Of a stretch of DNA of 64,000 nucleotides, positions 52,458 through 61,782 are shown piece by piece (the stretch's first letter is position 1; every line of letters starts with the position of its first letter). A model generated the notes under the pieces. It had not been told where the DNA came from. It did no database searches and worked only from the letters and a program-made list of their open reading frames with translations. This stretch comes from HGM13634 sp045537285 (lineage in GTDB: Bacteria; Bacillota; Clostridia; TANB77; CAG-508). Both the position numbers and the translations under genes were made by a program. Location: positions 1 to 64,000 of the forward strand of contig JAZSPC010000050.1 in NCBI GenBank assembly GCA_045537285.1, written 5' to 3'.

Positions 52458-53003
52458 TTGAAAAACAAAGAAATGAAAAAAGAAAAATGGAAATATACAT
52501 GGGCAGTACAAGCCCTATTTATTACGTTTGCTTTATCACTTCTTTTTTCTTTTATATCAACAAATGCAATAAATAGCCTAGATTTAATACCAGCAATATT
52601 GATATTAGTTTTAGTAATATTAATAGGTATTGTAACAGATATAATAGGTGTTGCAGTAACAGTAGGAGAAGAAGAAGATTTTCATGCAAAAGCAAGTAAA
52701 AAAATAGAAGGAGCGAAATCTTCTATAAAATTAATAAGAAATTCAGCGAAAGTTGCTAATATATGTTGTGATGTTATTGGTGATATTTGTGGAGTATTAA
52801 GTGGTGCAATAAGTGCAATGTTAGCAGTAAGAATAGTTACAATGTTTAATATAAACATTAATATGAACTTTTTAATAAGTGCTGTTGTAGCAGCTGTAAC
52901 TGTTGGTTCAAAAGCAGCTGGAAAAGTTATAGCACAAGAAAATTCAACTAAAATTGTACATATAGTTGGAACGATGTTAAATAGATTTATAAAAGATAAA
53001 TAG
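52458..53003 (+). CDS. oapA: OLE-associated membrane protein OapA
   Basis: 181 residues with about four membrane helices (about 15-36, 43-66, 103-128, 138-158). Between helices 2 and 3 lies GVAVTVGEEEDFHAKASKKI, and helix 3 begins with DVIGD (Asp 105, Asp 109), the DxxxD motif noted in OapA. OapA forms a dimer that tethers OLE RNA to the membrane. The start is TTG 52458, 9 bases after GGAG; an upstream in-frame TTG at 52443 overlaps that site. It lies 20-odd bases after the RNA, the standard OLE-oapA arrangement. In other genomes the locus sits among ispA, dxs or recN genes; here it follows ytfJ. Confidence 0.85.
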   Translation: MKNKEMKKEKWKYTWAVQALFITFALSLLFSFISTNAINSLDLIPAILILVLVILIGIVTDIIGVAVTVGEEEDFHAKASKKIEGAKSSIKLIRNSAKVANICCDVIGDICGVLSGAISAMLAVRIVTMFNININMNFLISAVVAAVTVGSKAAGKVIAQENSTKIVHIVGTMLNRFIKDK

Positions 53004-53013
53004 GAGAAAAGAA

Positions 53014-53523
53014 ATGCCAGGTTATGTAATACATATTGCAATAGCAAATGAGTATATAAAAAAGCATAAAAAAGTTGAAGATATAAAAGAATTTATAAAT
53101 GGTGTTATAGCACCGGATTTAACAAGTGAAAAGTCAAAAACACACTATGGAAAATCACCAGCTTATACAGGACTCAAAGGATTTTTAGAAAACAATAAAA
53201 TAGAAGATAGTTTTAATAGAGGTTGTTTTTTACACTTAATAACAGATTACTTATTCTATAACTACTATTTGGACTATTATGATAAAAAAGATATGTATCA
53301 TGATTATGATGTATTAAATAAAACTTTAATAGACCAATATAATGTAATTTTACCAGATAATATAAAAGATAAAGTATTTTATATAAATGATAAAACAAAA
53401 ATTTTAAGTTATGAGTTAGCTACTAAAATTATAGATGAAATATCTTCAATGGATATAGATGAAATAGAAAAAGAAGTATTGAACGATAATAAAAGATGGA
53501 ATCAATATAAGAGACTTGTGTAA
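53014..53523 (+). CDS. Zinc-dependent phospholipase C-like protein
   Basis: 169 residues with the His/Asp-rich pattern of the zinc-dependent phospholipase C/S1-P1-like family (PGYVIHIAIANEYIK, GVIAPDLTSEKSKTHYG, CFLHLITDYLFYNYYLDYYD, YHDYDVLN). Similar short cytoplasmic proteins are common in Clostridia and are not proven lipases. AGGAG lies 8 bases before ATG and only 10 bases separate it from oapA, so it may be part of the OLE operon. Confidence 0.78.
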   Translation: MPGYVIHIAIANEYIKKHKKVEDIKEFINGVIAPDLTSEKSKTHYGKSPAYTGLKGFLENNKIEDSFNRGCFLHLITDYLFYNYYLDYYDKKDMYHDYDVLNKTLIDQYNVILPDNIKDKVFYINDKTKILSYELATKIIDEISSMDIDEIEKEVLNDNKRWNQYKRLV

Positions 53524-53540
53524 AATAGGAGGAAAAGTAT

Positions 53541-54383
53541 ATGAAGATAGTATATAGAATGGGTGCATATGATATATTAAGAGCAAAAGATTTACAAGAT
53601 TTAGATAAAGAAATTCAGATGAGTAAAGAATTTGATCCTGATTGTATCTTCGCATTAGGAATATATGATGATAATTTGTGTCAAGCGCTAGGTATGAATA
53701 GACCTATAAAATCAACTGAGGATAGGGCTAAAATAATGGAACAAATTAGAGGAGTTGATTTTACATTTTCAGTTCCTAGCACAGATGTTGCAATACAGGA
53801 AAGCAGGCTAAGAGAAGCATATTTGGAATTTAGAAAGAAAAAAGAACAAGAGGAGATAAAGGGCGAAAGCGCAAAAAAATATAAAGTTGGTTATGCACCA
53901 GGAACCTATGATTTATTTCATTTAGGGCATTTAGAAAATATATTAGAAGCAGCTAAACAAAGTGAGTTTTTGATAGTTGGTGTAAAAGATGACGAATTAG
54001 TTATGTCTCATAAAAATAAATATCCAATTATATCAGCAGAAGAAAGAATGGAAATATTAAGACATTTTAAAGTTGTAAATGATGTTTATAGATATTATGT
54101 AAGAGATCTACATATGGCAAACGCATGGATAGAATCAAAATATGGAAGCGAAGCTGATGCAGTATTTATGGGATCGGATTTAAAGAATGATTTTAAAGAT
54201 GTAAAAGATATTAATATTGTATTTACGGAAAGACCACCAGAACTTATGAAAATGCGTTCATCAACTGCTTTAAGAACATTATATTTAGGACATGAAAAAG
54301 GAAGAGAATATACTGGTAAAGATGTAAGAAAAATGTTAGAAGAACAAAAAAGCACAAATAATCCAGATAAAGATGAACGTTAA
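53541..54383 (+). CDS. Two-domain cytidylyltransferase with degenerate first domain
   Basis: 280 residues. The C-terminal half (about 113-270) is a cytidylyltransferase domain like glycerol-3-phosphate or ethanolamine-phosphate cytidylyltransferase: YAPGTYDLFHLGH (catalytic HxGH at 127-130), ISAEERMEIL and RSSTALRTL in place of the RTxGIST motif. The N-terminal half (about 1-85) aligns with it: YRMGAYDILRAKDL against YAPGTYDLFHLGHL, STEDRAKIMEQI against SAEERMEILRHF. In the first copy HxGH has become RAKD, so it should be inactive. It activates some phospho-alcohol with CTP; the substrate is unknown. AGGAGG lies 9 bases before ATG. Confidence 0.85.
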   Translation: MKIVYRMGAYDILRAKDLQDLDKEIQMSKEFDPDCIFALGIYDDNLCQALGMNRPIKSTEDRAKIMEQIRGVDFTFSVPSTDVAIQESRLREAYLEFRKKKEQEEIKGESAKKYKVGYAPGTYDLFHLGHLENILEAAKQSEFLIVGVKDDELVMSHKNKYPIISAEERMEILRHFKVVNDVYRYYVRDLHMANAWIESKYGSEADAVFMGSDLKNDFKDVKDINIVFTERPPELMKMRSSTALRTLYLGHEKGREYTGKDVRKMLEEQKSTNNPDKDER

Positions 54384-54468
54384 TAAATATTCATTATACA
54401 TAAATAAAAAATAAAAAATTGGTAAAAATAATATCCATAAAGTATTATAACTAAAAACGGAGGTTTTT

Positions 54469-55095
54469 ATGAAAAAATATTTATGGATATTTTTAATTTT
54501 AGGTTTAGCAGTTGGAATTGGAGCATTTGCACTAAATAGTAATCAAGAAGAAAATTATAATGCTACAAGAACAGGAACAAATATTAATAATGAAAATTCA
54601 GGCATAACTAACTTTATGGTTGGATTAGGAAATAATTATACAGAACAATTAATTTCGGAATTTTCAACTAGATTACCAAATGATACAGAAGCAAGAGATT
54701 CGAATATTGAACTTGCTTGTAATACTCTTAATGGAACAGTAGTAAAAAGTGGAGAAACTTTTTCTTTTTGGGATAACTTAGGTGCAACTACAAAAGAAAA
54801 AGGATATAAAAAAGCAAAAACATTTACATCAGATGGAGAAACAATACAATCTTATGGTGGAGGAGTATGTCAAGTAAGTACTACTATATATAATGCTGTA
54901 CTAGATGTAGAAGGATTAAAAGTAACAGAAAGACATGAACATAGTAAAGACGTTCCATATATAGAAGATGGAAAAGATGCAGCAGTTGCATATAACACTA
55001 GTGATTTAAAATTTAAAAATACATTAGACTATGATATACGAATAGATGCAAGAGTAGAAAATAGACGAGTAAAAATTAGTTTAGTAAGAATATGA
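54469..55095 (+). CDS. VanW family protein
   Basis: 208 residues: an N-terminal membrane anchor or signal peptide (about 4-22), a short linker, and a VanW domain (NTLNGTVVKSGETFSFWDNL, GGGVCQVSTTIYNAVL, RHEHSKDVPY). VanW was first seen in vancomycin-resistance clusters; most members are housekeeping, extracytoplasmic and of unknown function. Placement just before a D,D-carboxypeptidase gene suggests a wall-related role. CGGAGG lies 7 bases before ATG. Confidence 0.9.
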   Translation: MKKYLWIFLILGLAVGIGAFALNSNQEENYNATRTGTNINNENSGITNFMVGLGNNYTEQLISEFSTRLPNDTEARDSNIELACNTLNGTVVKSGETFSFWDNLGATTKEKGYKKAKTFTSDGETIQSYGGGVCQVSTTIYNAVLDVEGLKVTERHEHSKDVPYIEDGKDAAVAYNTSDLKFKNTLDYDIRIDARVENRRVKISLVRI

Positions 55096-55139
55096 TAATA
55101 AAGTAGAGAATATAATTGTATAAAATAAGGAGGCAAAAT

Positions 55140-56354
55140 ATGAAAACAAAAACAATTATATTCTCTATAATTTTTACAATCTTAATCTCTTCTATTAGTT
55201 TTGCAACCGGTGCAGTATATGTATGGTCGGATACTAAAACAGAAGATGCATTAGAAATTATTTCGGAAGCAGTTGATAATAACTCATTAAATTTAGAATC
55301 AGGTTCTGCAATATTAATAGACCAATTAACAGGAAAAATACTATATTCTCACAATGCACATGAACAATTAAGACCAGCCAGTGTTACAAAAGTAATGAGT
55401 ATATTATTAATCATGGAAGCGCTAGATAGTGGAAAAATAACTATGGAAACACCAATTCCGTGTAGTGAGAATGCTCACTCAATGGGTGGGTCACAGATTT
55501 GGTTGGACACAACAGAAAACCTAAGTGTGAGAGATATGTTAAAATCAATATGTGTAGTATCTGCAAATGATTGTACCGTTGCAATGGCAGAGTATTTAGC
55601 TGGTTCGGAAGAAGCATTTGTTCAAATGATGAATACAAAAGCAAAACAATTAGGAATGAATGATACAACATTTAAGAATTGCCACGGAATAGATGAAGAT
55701 GGGCATGTTACTTCTAGTTATGATATAGCATTAATGTCAAGAGAACTTTTACAAAATCATCCTAGTATTACAGAATTTACAACAATATGGATGGACTCAA
55801 TAAGAGATGGGAAATCGGAGCTTGTAAATACAAACAAATTAATTAGAAATTATCAAGGCGCTACTGGTTTAAAAACAGGGTCAACTTCAATTGCACTATA
55901 TAATCTTTCCGCATCTGCAACAAGGGATGGATTATCCTTAATTGCAGTAATTATGAAAGCACCAACAACAAAAATAAGGTTTAGTGAAGCTACAAAATTA
56001 TTAGATTATGGTTTTGCAAATTATACAAGCAAAAGTTTTGGTAGTAAAGGAGATATAATTCAAACAGTAAATATTAATAAAGGAATTGAGTCAAAAGTAA
56101 ATGTAACATTAGAAGAAGATGCGTGTGTGCTAATAAAAAAAGGAGATACAGGAAATATAACTCAAAATGTAGTTATAGACACGAATATACAAGCACCAAT
56201 AAAAAACGGAGATGTTTTAGGTACAATTCAATATAAATCAGGTGAAGATATAATATTAGAGAGAAAACTACTGGCGCAAAATGATGTAGCCAAAACTACA
56301 TTATGGAATATAACTACAAATTTATATGAAAAATGGTTTAATATGTGTAGGTAA
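55140..56354 (+). CDS. dacF: D-alanyl-D-alanine carboxypeptidase (DacF type)
   Basis: Low-molecular-weight PBP of peptidase family S11, trimming the terminal D-Ala of peptidoglycan. 404 residues. Signal peptide about 1-24; catalytic SVTK (Ser 81, Lys 84), SAN (141-143) and KTG (GLKTGST). The C-terminal beta domain and amphipathic end (NLYEKWFNMC) would anchor it at the membrane. ATG 55140 follows AAGGAGG by 7 bases; an in-frame upstream ATG-like codon at 55116 lacks a site. DacF is forespore-expressed in Bacillus, but the gene here may be vegetative. Confidence 0.92.
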   Translation: MKTKTIIFSIIFTILISSISFATGAVYVWSDTKTEDALEIISEAVDNNSLNLESGSAILIDQLTGKILYSHNAHEQLRPASVTKVMSILLIMEALDSGKITMETPIPCSENAHSMGGSQIWLDTTENLSVRDMLKSICVVSANDCTVAMAEYLAGSEEAFVQMMNTKAKQLGMNDTTFKNCHGIDEDGHVTSSYDIALMSRELLQNHPSITEFTTIWMDSIRDGKSELVNTNKLIRNYQGATGLKTGSTSIALYNLSASATRDGLSLIAVIMKAPTTKIRFSEATKLLDYGFANYTSKSFGSKGDIIQTVNINKGIESKVNVTLEEDACVLIKKGDTGNITQNVVIDTNIQAPIKNGDVLGTIQYKSGEDIILERKLLAQNDVAKTTLWNITTNLYEKWFNMCR

Positions 56355-56361
56355 AACAATA

Positions 56362-56389
56362 AGCAAATGACCCTTTTGGGTCATTTGCT
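56362..56389 (+). terminator. Terminator-like palindrome after dacF
   Basis: 12-bp stem (56362-56373 with 56378-56389) with a TTTT loop; the T tail is weak. Confidence 0.75.
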
Positions 56390-56390
56390 A

Positions 56391-56418
56391 TTGACAAATA
56401 TTAAAAAAGTGATATAAT
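56391..56418 (+). promoter_or_regulatory. Promoter for the 49-aa gene
   Basis: TTGACA (56391-56396), 16 bases, TATAAT (56413-56418). Confidence 0.75.
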
Positions 56419-56451
56419 TAAATAGTAGTTTAAATTTAGGAGTAATAAAAA

Positions 56452-56601
56452 ATGATAGCTAAACATTGGAAAAAAATAGGATTAATAATATTAGTATTTT
56501 GTTGTTTATACAATGTAATGTCTAAAATAGTAAAAAGAACATCACTAAATCAAGAACTAAAACAAACAGCAGAATATGTATTAAATGAAGAAAATAAGTA
56601 A
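56452..56601 (+). CDS. Small single-pass membrane protein (49 aa)
   Basis: ATG 56452, with TTAGGAG 8 bases upstream and a strong promoter, opens a 49-residue frame starting MIAKHWKKIGLIILVFCCLY. One membrane helix (about 9-23) with a basic N-terminus and a polar C-terminal tail (SLNQELKQTAEYVLNEENK). Topology should leave the tail outside. No family recognised. It is a good example of a small protein that automated calls can miss. Confidence 0.68.
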   Translation: MIAKHWKKIGLIILVFCCLYNVMSKIVKRTSLNQELKQTAEYVLNEENK

Positions 56602-56609
56602 AAAAAGTC

Positions 56610-56638
56610 TTGAAAAAAGATTAAATATATGTTAGAAT
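56610..56638 (+). promoter_or_regulatory. Promoter for rpmE
   Basis: TTGAAA (56610-56615), 17 bases, TAGAAT (56633-56638). Confidence 0.6.
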
Positions 56639-56686
56639 ATTAAACGATATTTTTTAAAAAGATTAAGAAAGAGGTGAATATACATA

Positions 56687-56887
56687 ATGAAAGCAGAATT
56701 ACACCCAGAATTTAATGAAGCAAAAGTAATATGTGCATGCGGAAACGTAATAGAAACAAAATCAACAAAAAAAGAAATAAAAGTTGATGTTTGCTCAAAA
56801 TGTCACCCATTTTGGACAGGTAATTTAAAACAAAATACAACAGGTGGTAGAGCAGATAAATTTAAGAAAAAATATGGAATTCAATAA
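56687..56887 (+). CDS. rpmE: 50S ribosomal protein L31, zinc-binding form
   Basis: 66 residues. The C+ form with zinc-binding cysteines (CACGN and CSKCHPF) and GRADKFKKKYG. An AGAGGTG site lies about 12 bases before ATG. It stands alone between its own promoter and a strong terminator. Confidence 0.96.
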   Translation: MKAELHPEFNEAKVICACGNVIETKSTKKEIKVDVCSKCHPFWTGNLKQNTTGGRADKFKKKYGIQ

Positions 56888-56897
56888 TATATTTTTA

Positions 56898-56924
56898 GAA
56901 GTGCAAAAGCACTTCTTTTTTTAT
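56898..56924 (+). terminator. Terminator of rpmE
   Basis: GAAGTGC (56898-56904), AAAA loop, GCACTTC (56909-56915), long T-run. Confidence 0.92.
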
Positions 56925-56998
56925 TTGTTTGAAGATTAAAAATTCTTGTAAATTCTACGGATATATGATAAAATGTATGATATATTGGAGGAATTTAC

Positions 56999-58378
56999 GT
57001 GCAAGAATTTGAAGAAATAGAAATACAAAAAGAGTATATAGAAAAAGTAAAAAATATAAATACAGATAAGAATTTTAAATATCATATATTAACAATGGGA
57101 TGTAGCTTAAATGAAAACGATTCAGAAAAAATATGTGGTATGTTAGAAGAAATGAATTATACAAAAACAGAGAATATCAACGAAGCAAATTTTGTTGTAT
57201 TTAATACTTGTTGTATAAGAGAAAATGCAGAAGATAAATTATTTGGTAAACTTGGAGAAGTTAAGAAAATTAAAAGAGAAAACAATGCAATAATAGCTAT
57301 TGGCGGTTGTATGATGCAACAAGAACATATTATCCAAAAGATAAATGAAAGCTATCCTTATGTAGATATAATATTTGGAACACACACTCTTCATAAATTA
57401 CCAGAGAATACTTACAAAAAATTAAATAATTCAAAGAAGATAAAAGACGTATTAGATATAGATGGAAAAGTGTACGAAGACCTGCCAATTAGAAGAAGTG
57501 ATAAGGTAAAAGCACAAGTAACTATTATGTATGGATGTAACAATTTTTGTAGCTACTGTATAGTTCCATATGTTAGAGGAAGAGAAAGAAGCAGAAAACC
57601 AGAGAACATATTAAAAGAAATAAACGAATTAGCAAGTCAAGGATATAAAGAGATAATGCTACTTGGCCAAAATGTTAATTCATATAATGGAGGAGAGGGG
57701 TACGGTTTTGCTCAACTATTAACTGAAATTAATAAAATTAACGGAATAGAAAGAATACGCTTTATATCTCCACATCCAAAAGACTTTACAGATGATGTAA
57801 TAGAAGTAATAGCAAAGTGTGAAAAAGTATGCAAAAGTGTACATTTACCCTTACAATCTGGAAGTAGTAAAATATTAAAAGTAATGAATAGAAAATATAC
57901 CAAAGAACAGTATTTAGAATTAGCATATAAAATAAAAGAAAAAATACCTAATGTAGCTTTGACTACTGATATTATAGTAGGTTTCCCAGGAGAAACAGAG
58001 GAGGACTTTGAAGATACGTTAGATGTTGTAGAAAAACTAAAATTTGACCAAGTCTTTATGTTTATATATTCAAGAAGAAAAGGAACTGTTGCTGATACGA
58101 TGAAAAATCAAATTCCAGAAGATATAAAACATAAAAGATTTAATAGATTAAAGGCATTAGTAGAAAGCCAAATCGAAGATAATAACAAAAAATATATTGG
58201 AACTATTCAGAAGGTATTAATAGATGGTATAAGCAAGACAAATGAAAATACTTTAAGTGGTAGAACAGACAGTAATAAAGTTGTTGTTATAGAGGCTGAT
58301 AAAAAATACATAGATAAAATAGTAGAGGTAAAAATAATAGAGGACTGTATGTGGTATTTGAAGGGAGAAATAGTATGA
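56999..58378 (+). CDS. miaB: tRNA-2-methylthio-N6-dimethylallyladenosine synthase MiaB
   Basis: Radical-SAM methylthiotransferase modifying A37 of tRNAs that read U-starting codons. 459 residues. N-terminal UPF0004 domain with three cluster cysteines (TMGCSLNEND, FNTCCIRENA, IGGCMMQQE), radical-SAM CxxxCxxC (YGCNNFCSYCIVPYVRG), and a TRAM domain at the end. The start codon is GTG with TTGGAGG 8 bases upstream. It overlaps the next gene by four bases (ATGA). Confidence 0.96.
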   Translation: MQEFEEIEIQKEYIEKVKNINTDKNFKYHILTMGCSLNENDSEKICGMLEEMNYTKTENINEANFVVFNTCCIRENAEDKLFGKLGEVKKIKRENNAIIAIGGCMMQQEHIIQKINESYPYVDIIFGTHTLHKLPENTYKKLNNSKKIKDVLDIDGKVYEDLPIRRSDKVKAQVTIMYGCNNFCSYCIVPYVRGRERSRKPENILKEINELASQGYKEIMLLGQNVNSYNGGEGYGFAQLLTEINKINGIERIRFISPHPKDFTDDVIEVIAKCEKVCKSVHLPLQSGSSKILKVMNRKYTKEQYLELAYKIKEKIPNVALTTDIIVGFPGETEEDFEDTLDVVEKLKFDQVFMFIYSRRKGTVADTMKNQIPEDIKHKRFNRLKALVESQIEDNNKKYIGTIQKVLIDGISKTNENTLSGRTDSNKVVVIEADKKYIDKIVEVKIIEDCMWYLKGEIV

Positions 58379-59111
58379 TAAAAATTTCAGTAGAAGAATT
58401 TGAATCTAGAATACAAGATGTAATAGATGGTAAATTATCTAGAATGGATTTAGTTCAAGAAATGCACACAGATATAAGACATTAAATAAAAAAATAATAG
58501 AAGAAATAAGTATAAATAATCCGGATTTATATATAGAGTACATTAAAAGATTTCCATACAAACAAAAAGAACGTAATGATTTAGATTATGAAGCACTTGT
58601 GATTGAAATGATAAAAGAAAGAACTCATACAATAGATGCAGCAAATAAATATAATGTTGGTGTGAGAACAATACAAAGAAGAGTTAATCAATTAGAAAAA
58701 GAAAATCCATATTTAATTAGTATATATAAAGAGGTAAAGAAAAATAATAAAAACAATATACCTTTAACAGAGGATATAGAAGAAAAAATATCTAAGTTGG
58801 TATCGAGACCTGTAAAAATAAGTGAGATAAATGATACGAGAAGAGAGCAGTTAGAAGAAATTGAAAGAATCTATAATAAAAGATGCCAATATTTATCAAA
58901 AACACAAGCGGCAGAAAGTATGGGATTTTCTATCAATAGAATATATAAGTCATTAAATGAATTATATAGAATGAGAATAGAAGAAAACTATACAAAAATG
59001 GAAGGATCATTTAAAGAAAGCTTAAAAGTAGATGTACAACCACAGCCAAATACATTATCAAACAATGATGAGAAAGTAGAACAAATAGTGAAAGAAGGAG
59101 AAGAAAAATAA
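58375..59111 (+). pseudogene. Helix-turn-helix-like gene split by a -1 frameshift
   Basis: ATG 58375 overlaps the miaB stop and opens MIKISVEEFESRIQDVIDGK and more, ending at TAA 58483-58485 after 36 codons. The frame one base back continues without a stop from there (TLNKKIIEEISINNPDLY) through the larger open frame from ATG 58599 (IDAANKYNVGVRTIQRRVNQ, a likely helix-turn-helix) to 59111. One extra A at about 58480 (AGA-ACA-TTA) would fuse them into one protein of about 245 residues. Possibilities: a sequencing or assembly deletion, a true mutation, or programmed frameshifting. The stop is fused to the mutS start (TAAATG). Function unknown; DNA binding is inferred. Confidence 0.72.
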
Positions 59112-61721
59112 ATGGCAGAATATTCACCAATGATGCAACACTATCTTGATACAAAAGAGCAATATAAAGATTGTATATTGTTTTATAGATTAGGAGATTT
59201 TTATGAAATGTTCTTTGACGATGCGATAACAGCATCAAGAGAACTAGAACTTACTTTAACAGGTAAGGACTGTGGACAAGCTGAAAGAGCTCCTATGTGT
59301 GGAATTCCTTTTCATGCAGCAGAAGTATATATATCAAGATTAATTGGCAAAGGATATAAAGTGGCAATTTGTGAGCAATTAGAAGATGCAAAAGAAGCAA
59401 AAGGAATTGTAAGAAGAGATGTTATAAGAGTAGTAACACCTGGAACTGTAATTGAATCAAATATGCTAGATGAAAAGAAAAACAATTATATCATGTCTAT
59501 ATATAAAAATGGACTTTTCTTTGGTATGGCTGTTTGTGATATATCAACAGGAGATTTCTTTTCCACTCAAATTAAACAATCAAACAATTTTGCAAAACTA
59601 TTAGATGAAATATCAAGATATTCACCAGCAGAAATAGTCGTAAATGAGATGTTGTTTGCTTCAACAGAGGAAGTAAATAAAATAAGAGAAAGATTTGAAT
59701 GTTATGTTTCAAGAGTGGAAAATGCAAAATTTGAAAGTGATTATGAAGCAATTGTAGAAGAATATGATATATATTGTGAAGGTAAAAGGTTAGATAATAT
59801 AGAAGAAAAAATGTTATCAGTTATATCTTCAAATGGACTTTTAAATTATTTAAAAGATACTCAAAAAATAGAATTAGAACATATTAATAAAATTAACATA
59901 TACAATGTAGAAAAATATATGTCTATTGATTTAAATACAAGAAGAAATTTAGAGCTTACAGAAAAAATGAGAGATAAATCTAAAAAAGGAACTCTACTGT
60001 GGGTACTAGATAAAACAGCAACATCAATGGGTGGAAGAATGTTAAGAAGATGGATAAATGATCCATTAATAGATGTATTAGAGATTAATAACAGATTAGA
60101 TGCAGTGAAAGAATTAGTAGGAAGCCAAATGCTTAAAGGTGAAGTAGTAGATAGCCTAAAAAAAGTGTATGACATTGAAAGATTAATAGGAAAAATTTCT
60201 TACGGGAATGCTAATGGTAGAGATTTAATATCGCTTAAAAATTCACTAGGACAATTACCTGATTTAAAAAATGTTTTATCAAGAACATCATCAAAATTGC
60301 TACAAAATCTATATGCTGATTTAGATGAATTAAAAGATGTATATAGTTTAATTGATGCAGCAATAGTTGAAGAACCACCAATATCTGTAAAAGAAGGTGG
60401 GTTAATAAAGTTAGGATATAACGAAGAAATAGATGGATATAAGAAAGCTTCAACAGAAGGTAAAAATTGGATTATAGAATTAGAAGCAAGAGAAAAAGAA
60501 GCAACAGGAATTAAAAACCTAAAAGTTGGATTTAACAAAGTTTTTGGATACTATATAGAAGTTACAAAATCATATTTATCACAAGTACCAGATACATATA
60601 TTAGAAAACAAACATTAACTGGTGGAGAGAGATATATAACAGAAGAACTTAAAGAATTAGAAGAAAAAACATTAGGAGCACAAGAAAAACTAGTAGACTT
60701 AGAATACAAAGTATTCCAAGAAATAAGAGCAAGTATTTCTAGTCAAATTCAAAGAATACAAAAAACTGCAAATATTGTTTCAACATTAGACGTAATAGCA
60801 TCATTTGCAACAGTTGCTATTGACTTAAATTATGTTATGCCAATAGTAGATAATAGTGGAGAGATAGATATAAGAGATGGTAGACATCCTGTAATAGAAA
60901 AAATGTTACCATCTGGAAGCTTTATCGAAAACGATACATATTTAAACAAAGAAAGTGATAGACTATCAATAATTACAGGTCCTAATATGGCTGGTAAATC
61001 AACATATATGAGACAAGTAGCTTTAATAACACTTATGGCTCAAATAGGAAGCTTTGTACCAGCAAGTTATGCTAAAATAGGAGTTGTAGATAAGATATTT
61101 ACAAGAGTTGGTGCATCAGATGATTTAAGCATGGGACAAAGTACATTTATGGTAGAAATGATGGAAGTTGCAAACATACTAAAAGAATCTACTAACAATA
61201 GTTTAGTAATATTAGACGAAATAGGAAGAGGAACATCAACATATGATGGATTATCTATCGCATGGGCTGTTGCAGAATATATTTCAAACAAAGAAAAATG
61301 TGGAGCAAAAACTCTATTTGCGACACACTATCATGAATTAACTGAACTTGAAAACAAGTTAGAAGGTGTAAAAAACTATTCTATTGCAGTAAAAGAAAAA
61401 GGTGAAGATATAATCTTTTTGAGAAAAATTGTAAAAGGTGGAACAGACGAAAGCTATGGTATTCACGTTGCTAAACTTGCGGGAGTTCCACAAGATGTAG
61501 TAAAAAGTGCAAATGAAATATTAAAAGGCTTAGAAAGAAAGAGCATATTAATAAATAAAGGTAAAGAAAAAGAAGATAAAAAAGTAGTATCAGGACAACT
61601 TGATATGTATAATTACAAGTTAGCAGATATAGCTCACGAGCTAGATAAAATAAATGTTAATGAAATAACACCAATAGATGCTTTAAATATACTTTTAAAA
61701 TTAAAAGAAGCGGCATCATAG
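59112..61721 (+). CDS. mutS: DNA mismatch repair protein MutS
   Basis: Recognises base mismatches and small loops. 869 residues, the usual MutS1 length. Mismatch-wedge motif FYEMFFDDA (about 36-44), Walker A GPNMAGKST (about 620), Walker B and signature DEIGRGTSTYDG, and ATHYHELTELE. GAAGGAGAAG precedes the ATG, which touches the stop of the frameshifted gene. mutL, commonly next, is not here; metG follows. Confidence 0.97.
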   Translation: MAEYSPMMQHYLDTKEQYKDCILFYRLGDFYEMFFDDAITASRELELTLTGKDCGQAERAPMCGIPFHAAEVYISRLIGKGYKVAICEQLEDAKEAKGIVRRDVIRVVTPGTVIESNMLDEKKNNYIMSIYKNGLFFGMAVCDISTGDFFSTQIKQSNNFAKLLDEISRYSPAEIVVNEMLFASTEEVNKIRERFECYVSRVENAKFESDYEAIVEEYDIYCEGKRLDNIEEKMLSVISSNGLLNYLKDTQKIELEHINKINIYNVEKYMSIDLNTRRNLELTEKMRDKSKKGTLLWVLDKTATSMGGRMLRRWINDPLIDVLEINNRLDAVKELVGSQMLKGEVVDSLKKVYDIERLIGKISYGNANGRDLISLKNSLGQLPDLKNVLSRTSSKLLQNLYADLDELKDVYSLIDAAIVEEPPISVKEGGLIKLGYNEEIDGYKKASTEGKNWIIELEAREKEATGIKNLKVGFNKVFGYYIEVTKSYLSQVPDTYIRKQTLTGGERYITEELKELEEKTLGAQEKLVDLEYKVFQEIRASISSQIQRIQKTANIVSTLDVIASFATVAIDLNYVMPIVDNSGEIDIRDGRHPVIEKMLPSGSFIENDTYLNKESDRLSIITGPNMAGKSTYMRQVALITLMAQIGSFVPASYAKIGVVDKIFTRVGASDDLSMGQSTFMVEMMEVANILKESTNNSLVILDEIGRGTSTYDGLSIAWAVAEYISNKEKCGAKTLFATHYHELTELENKLEGVKNYSIAVKEKGEDIIFLRKIVKGGTDESYGIHVAKLAGVPQDVVKSANEILKGLERKSILINKGKEKEDKKVVSGQLDMYNYKLADIAHELDKINVNEITPIDALNILLKLKEAAS

Positions 61722-61782
61722 GTTGACTTTAAATACTTATGAATATATAATTATATTCATATTAAAAAGGAGAATACGATTC

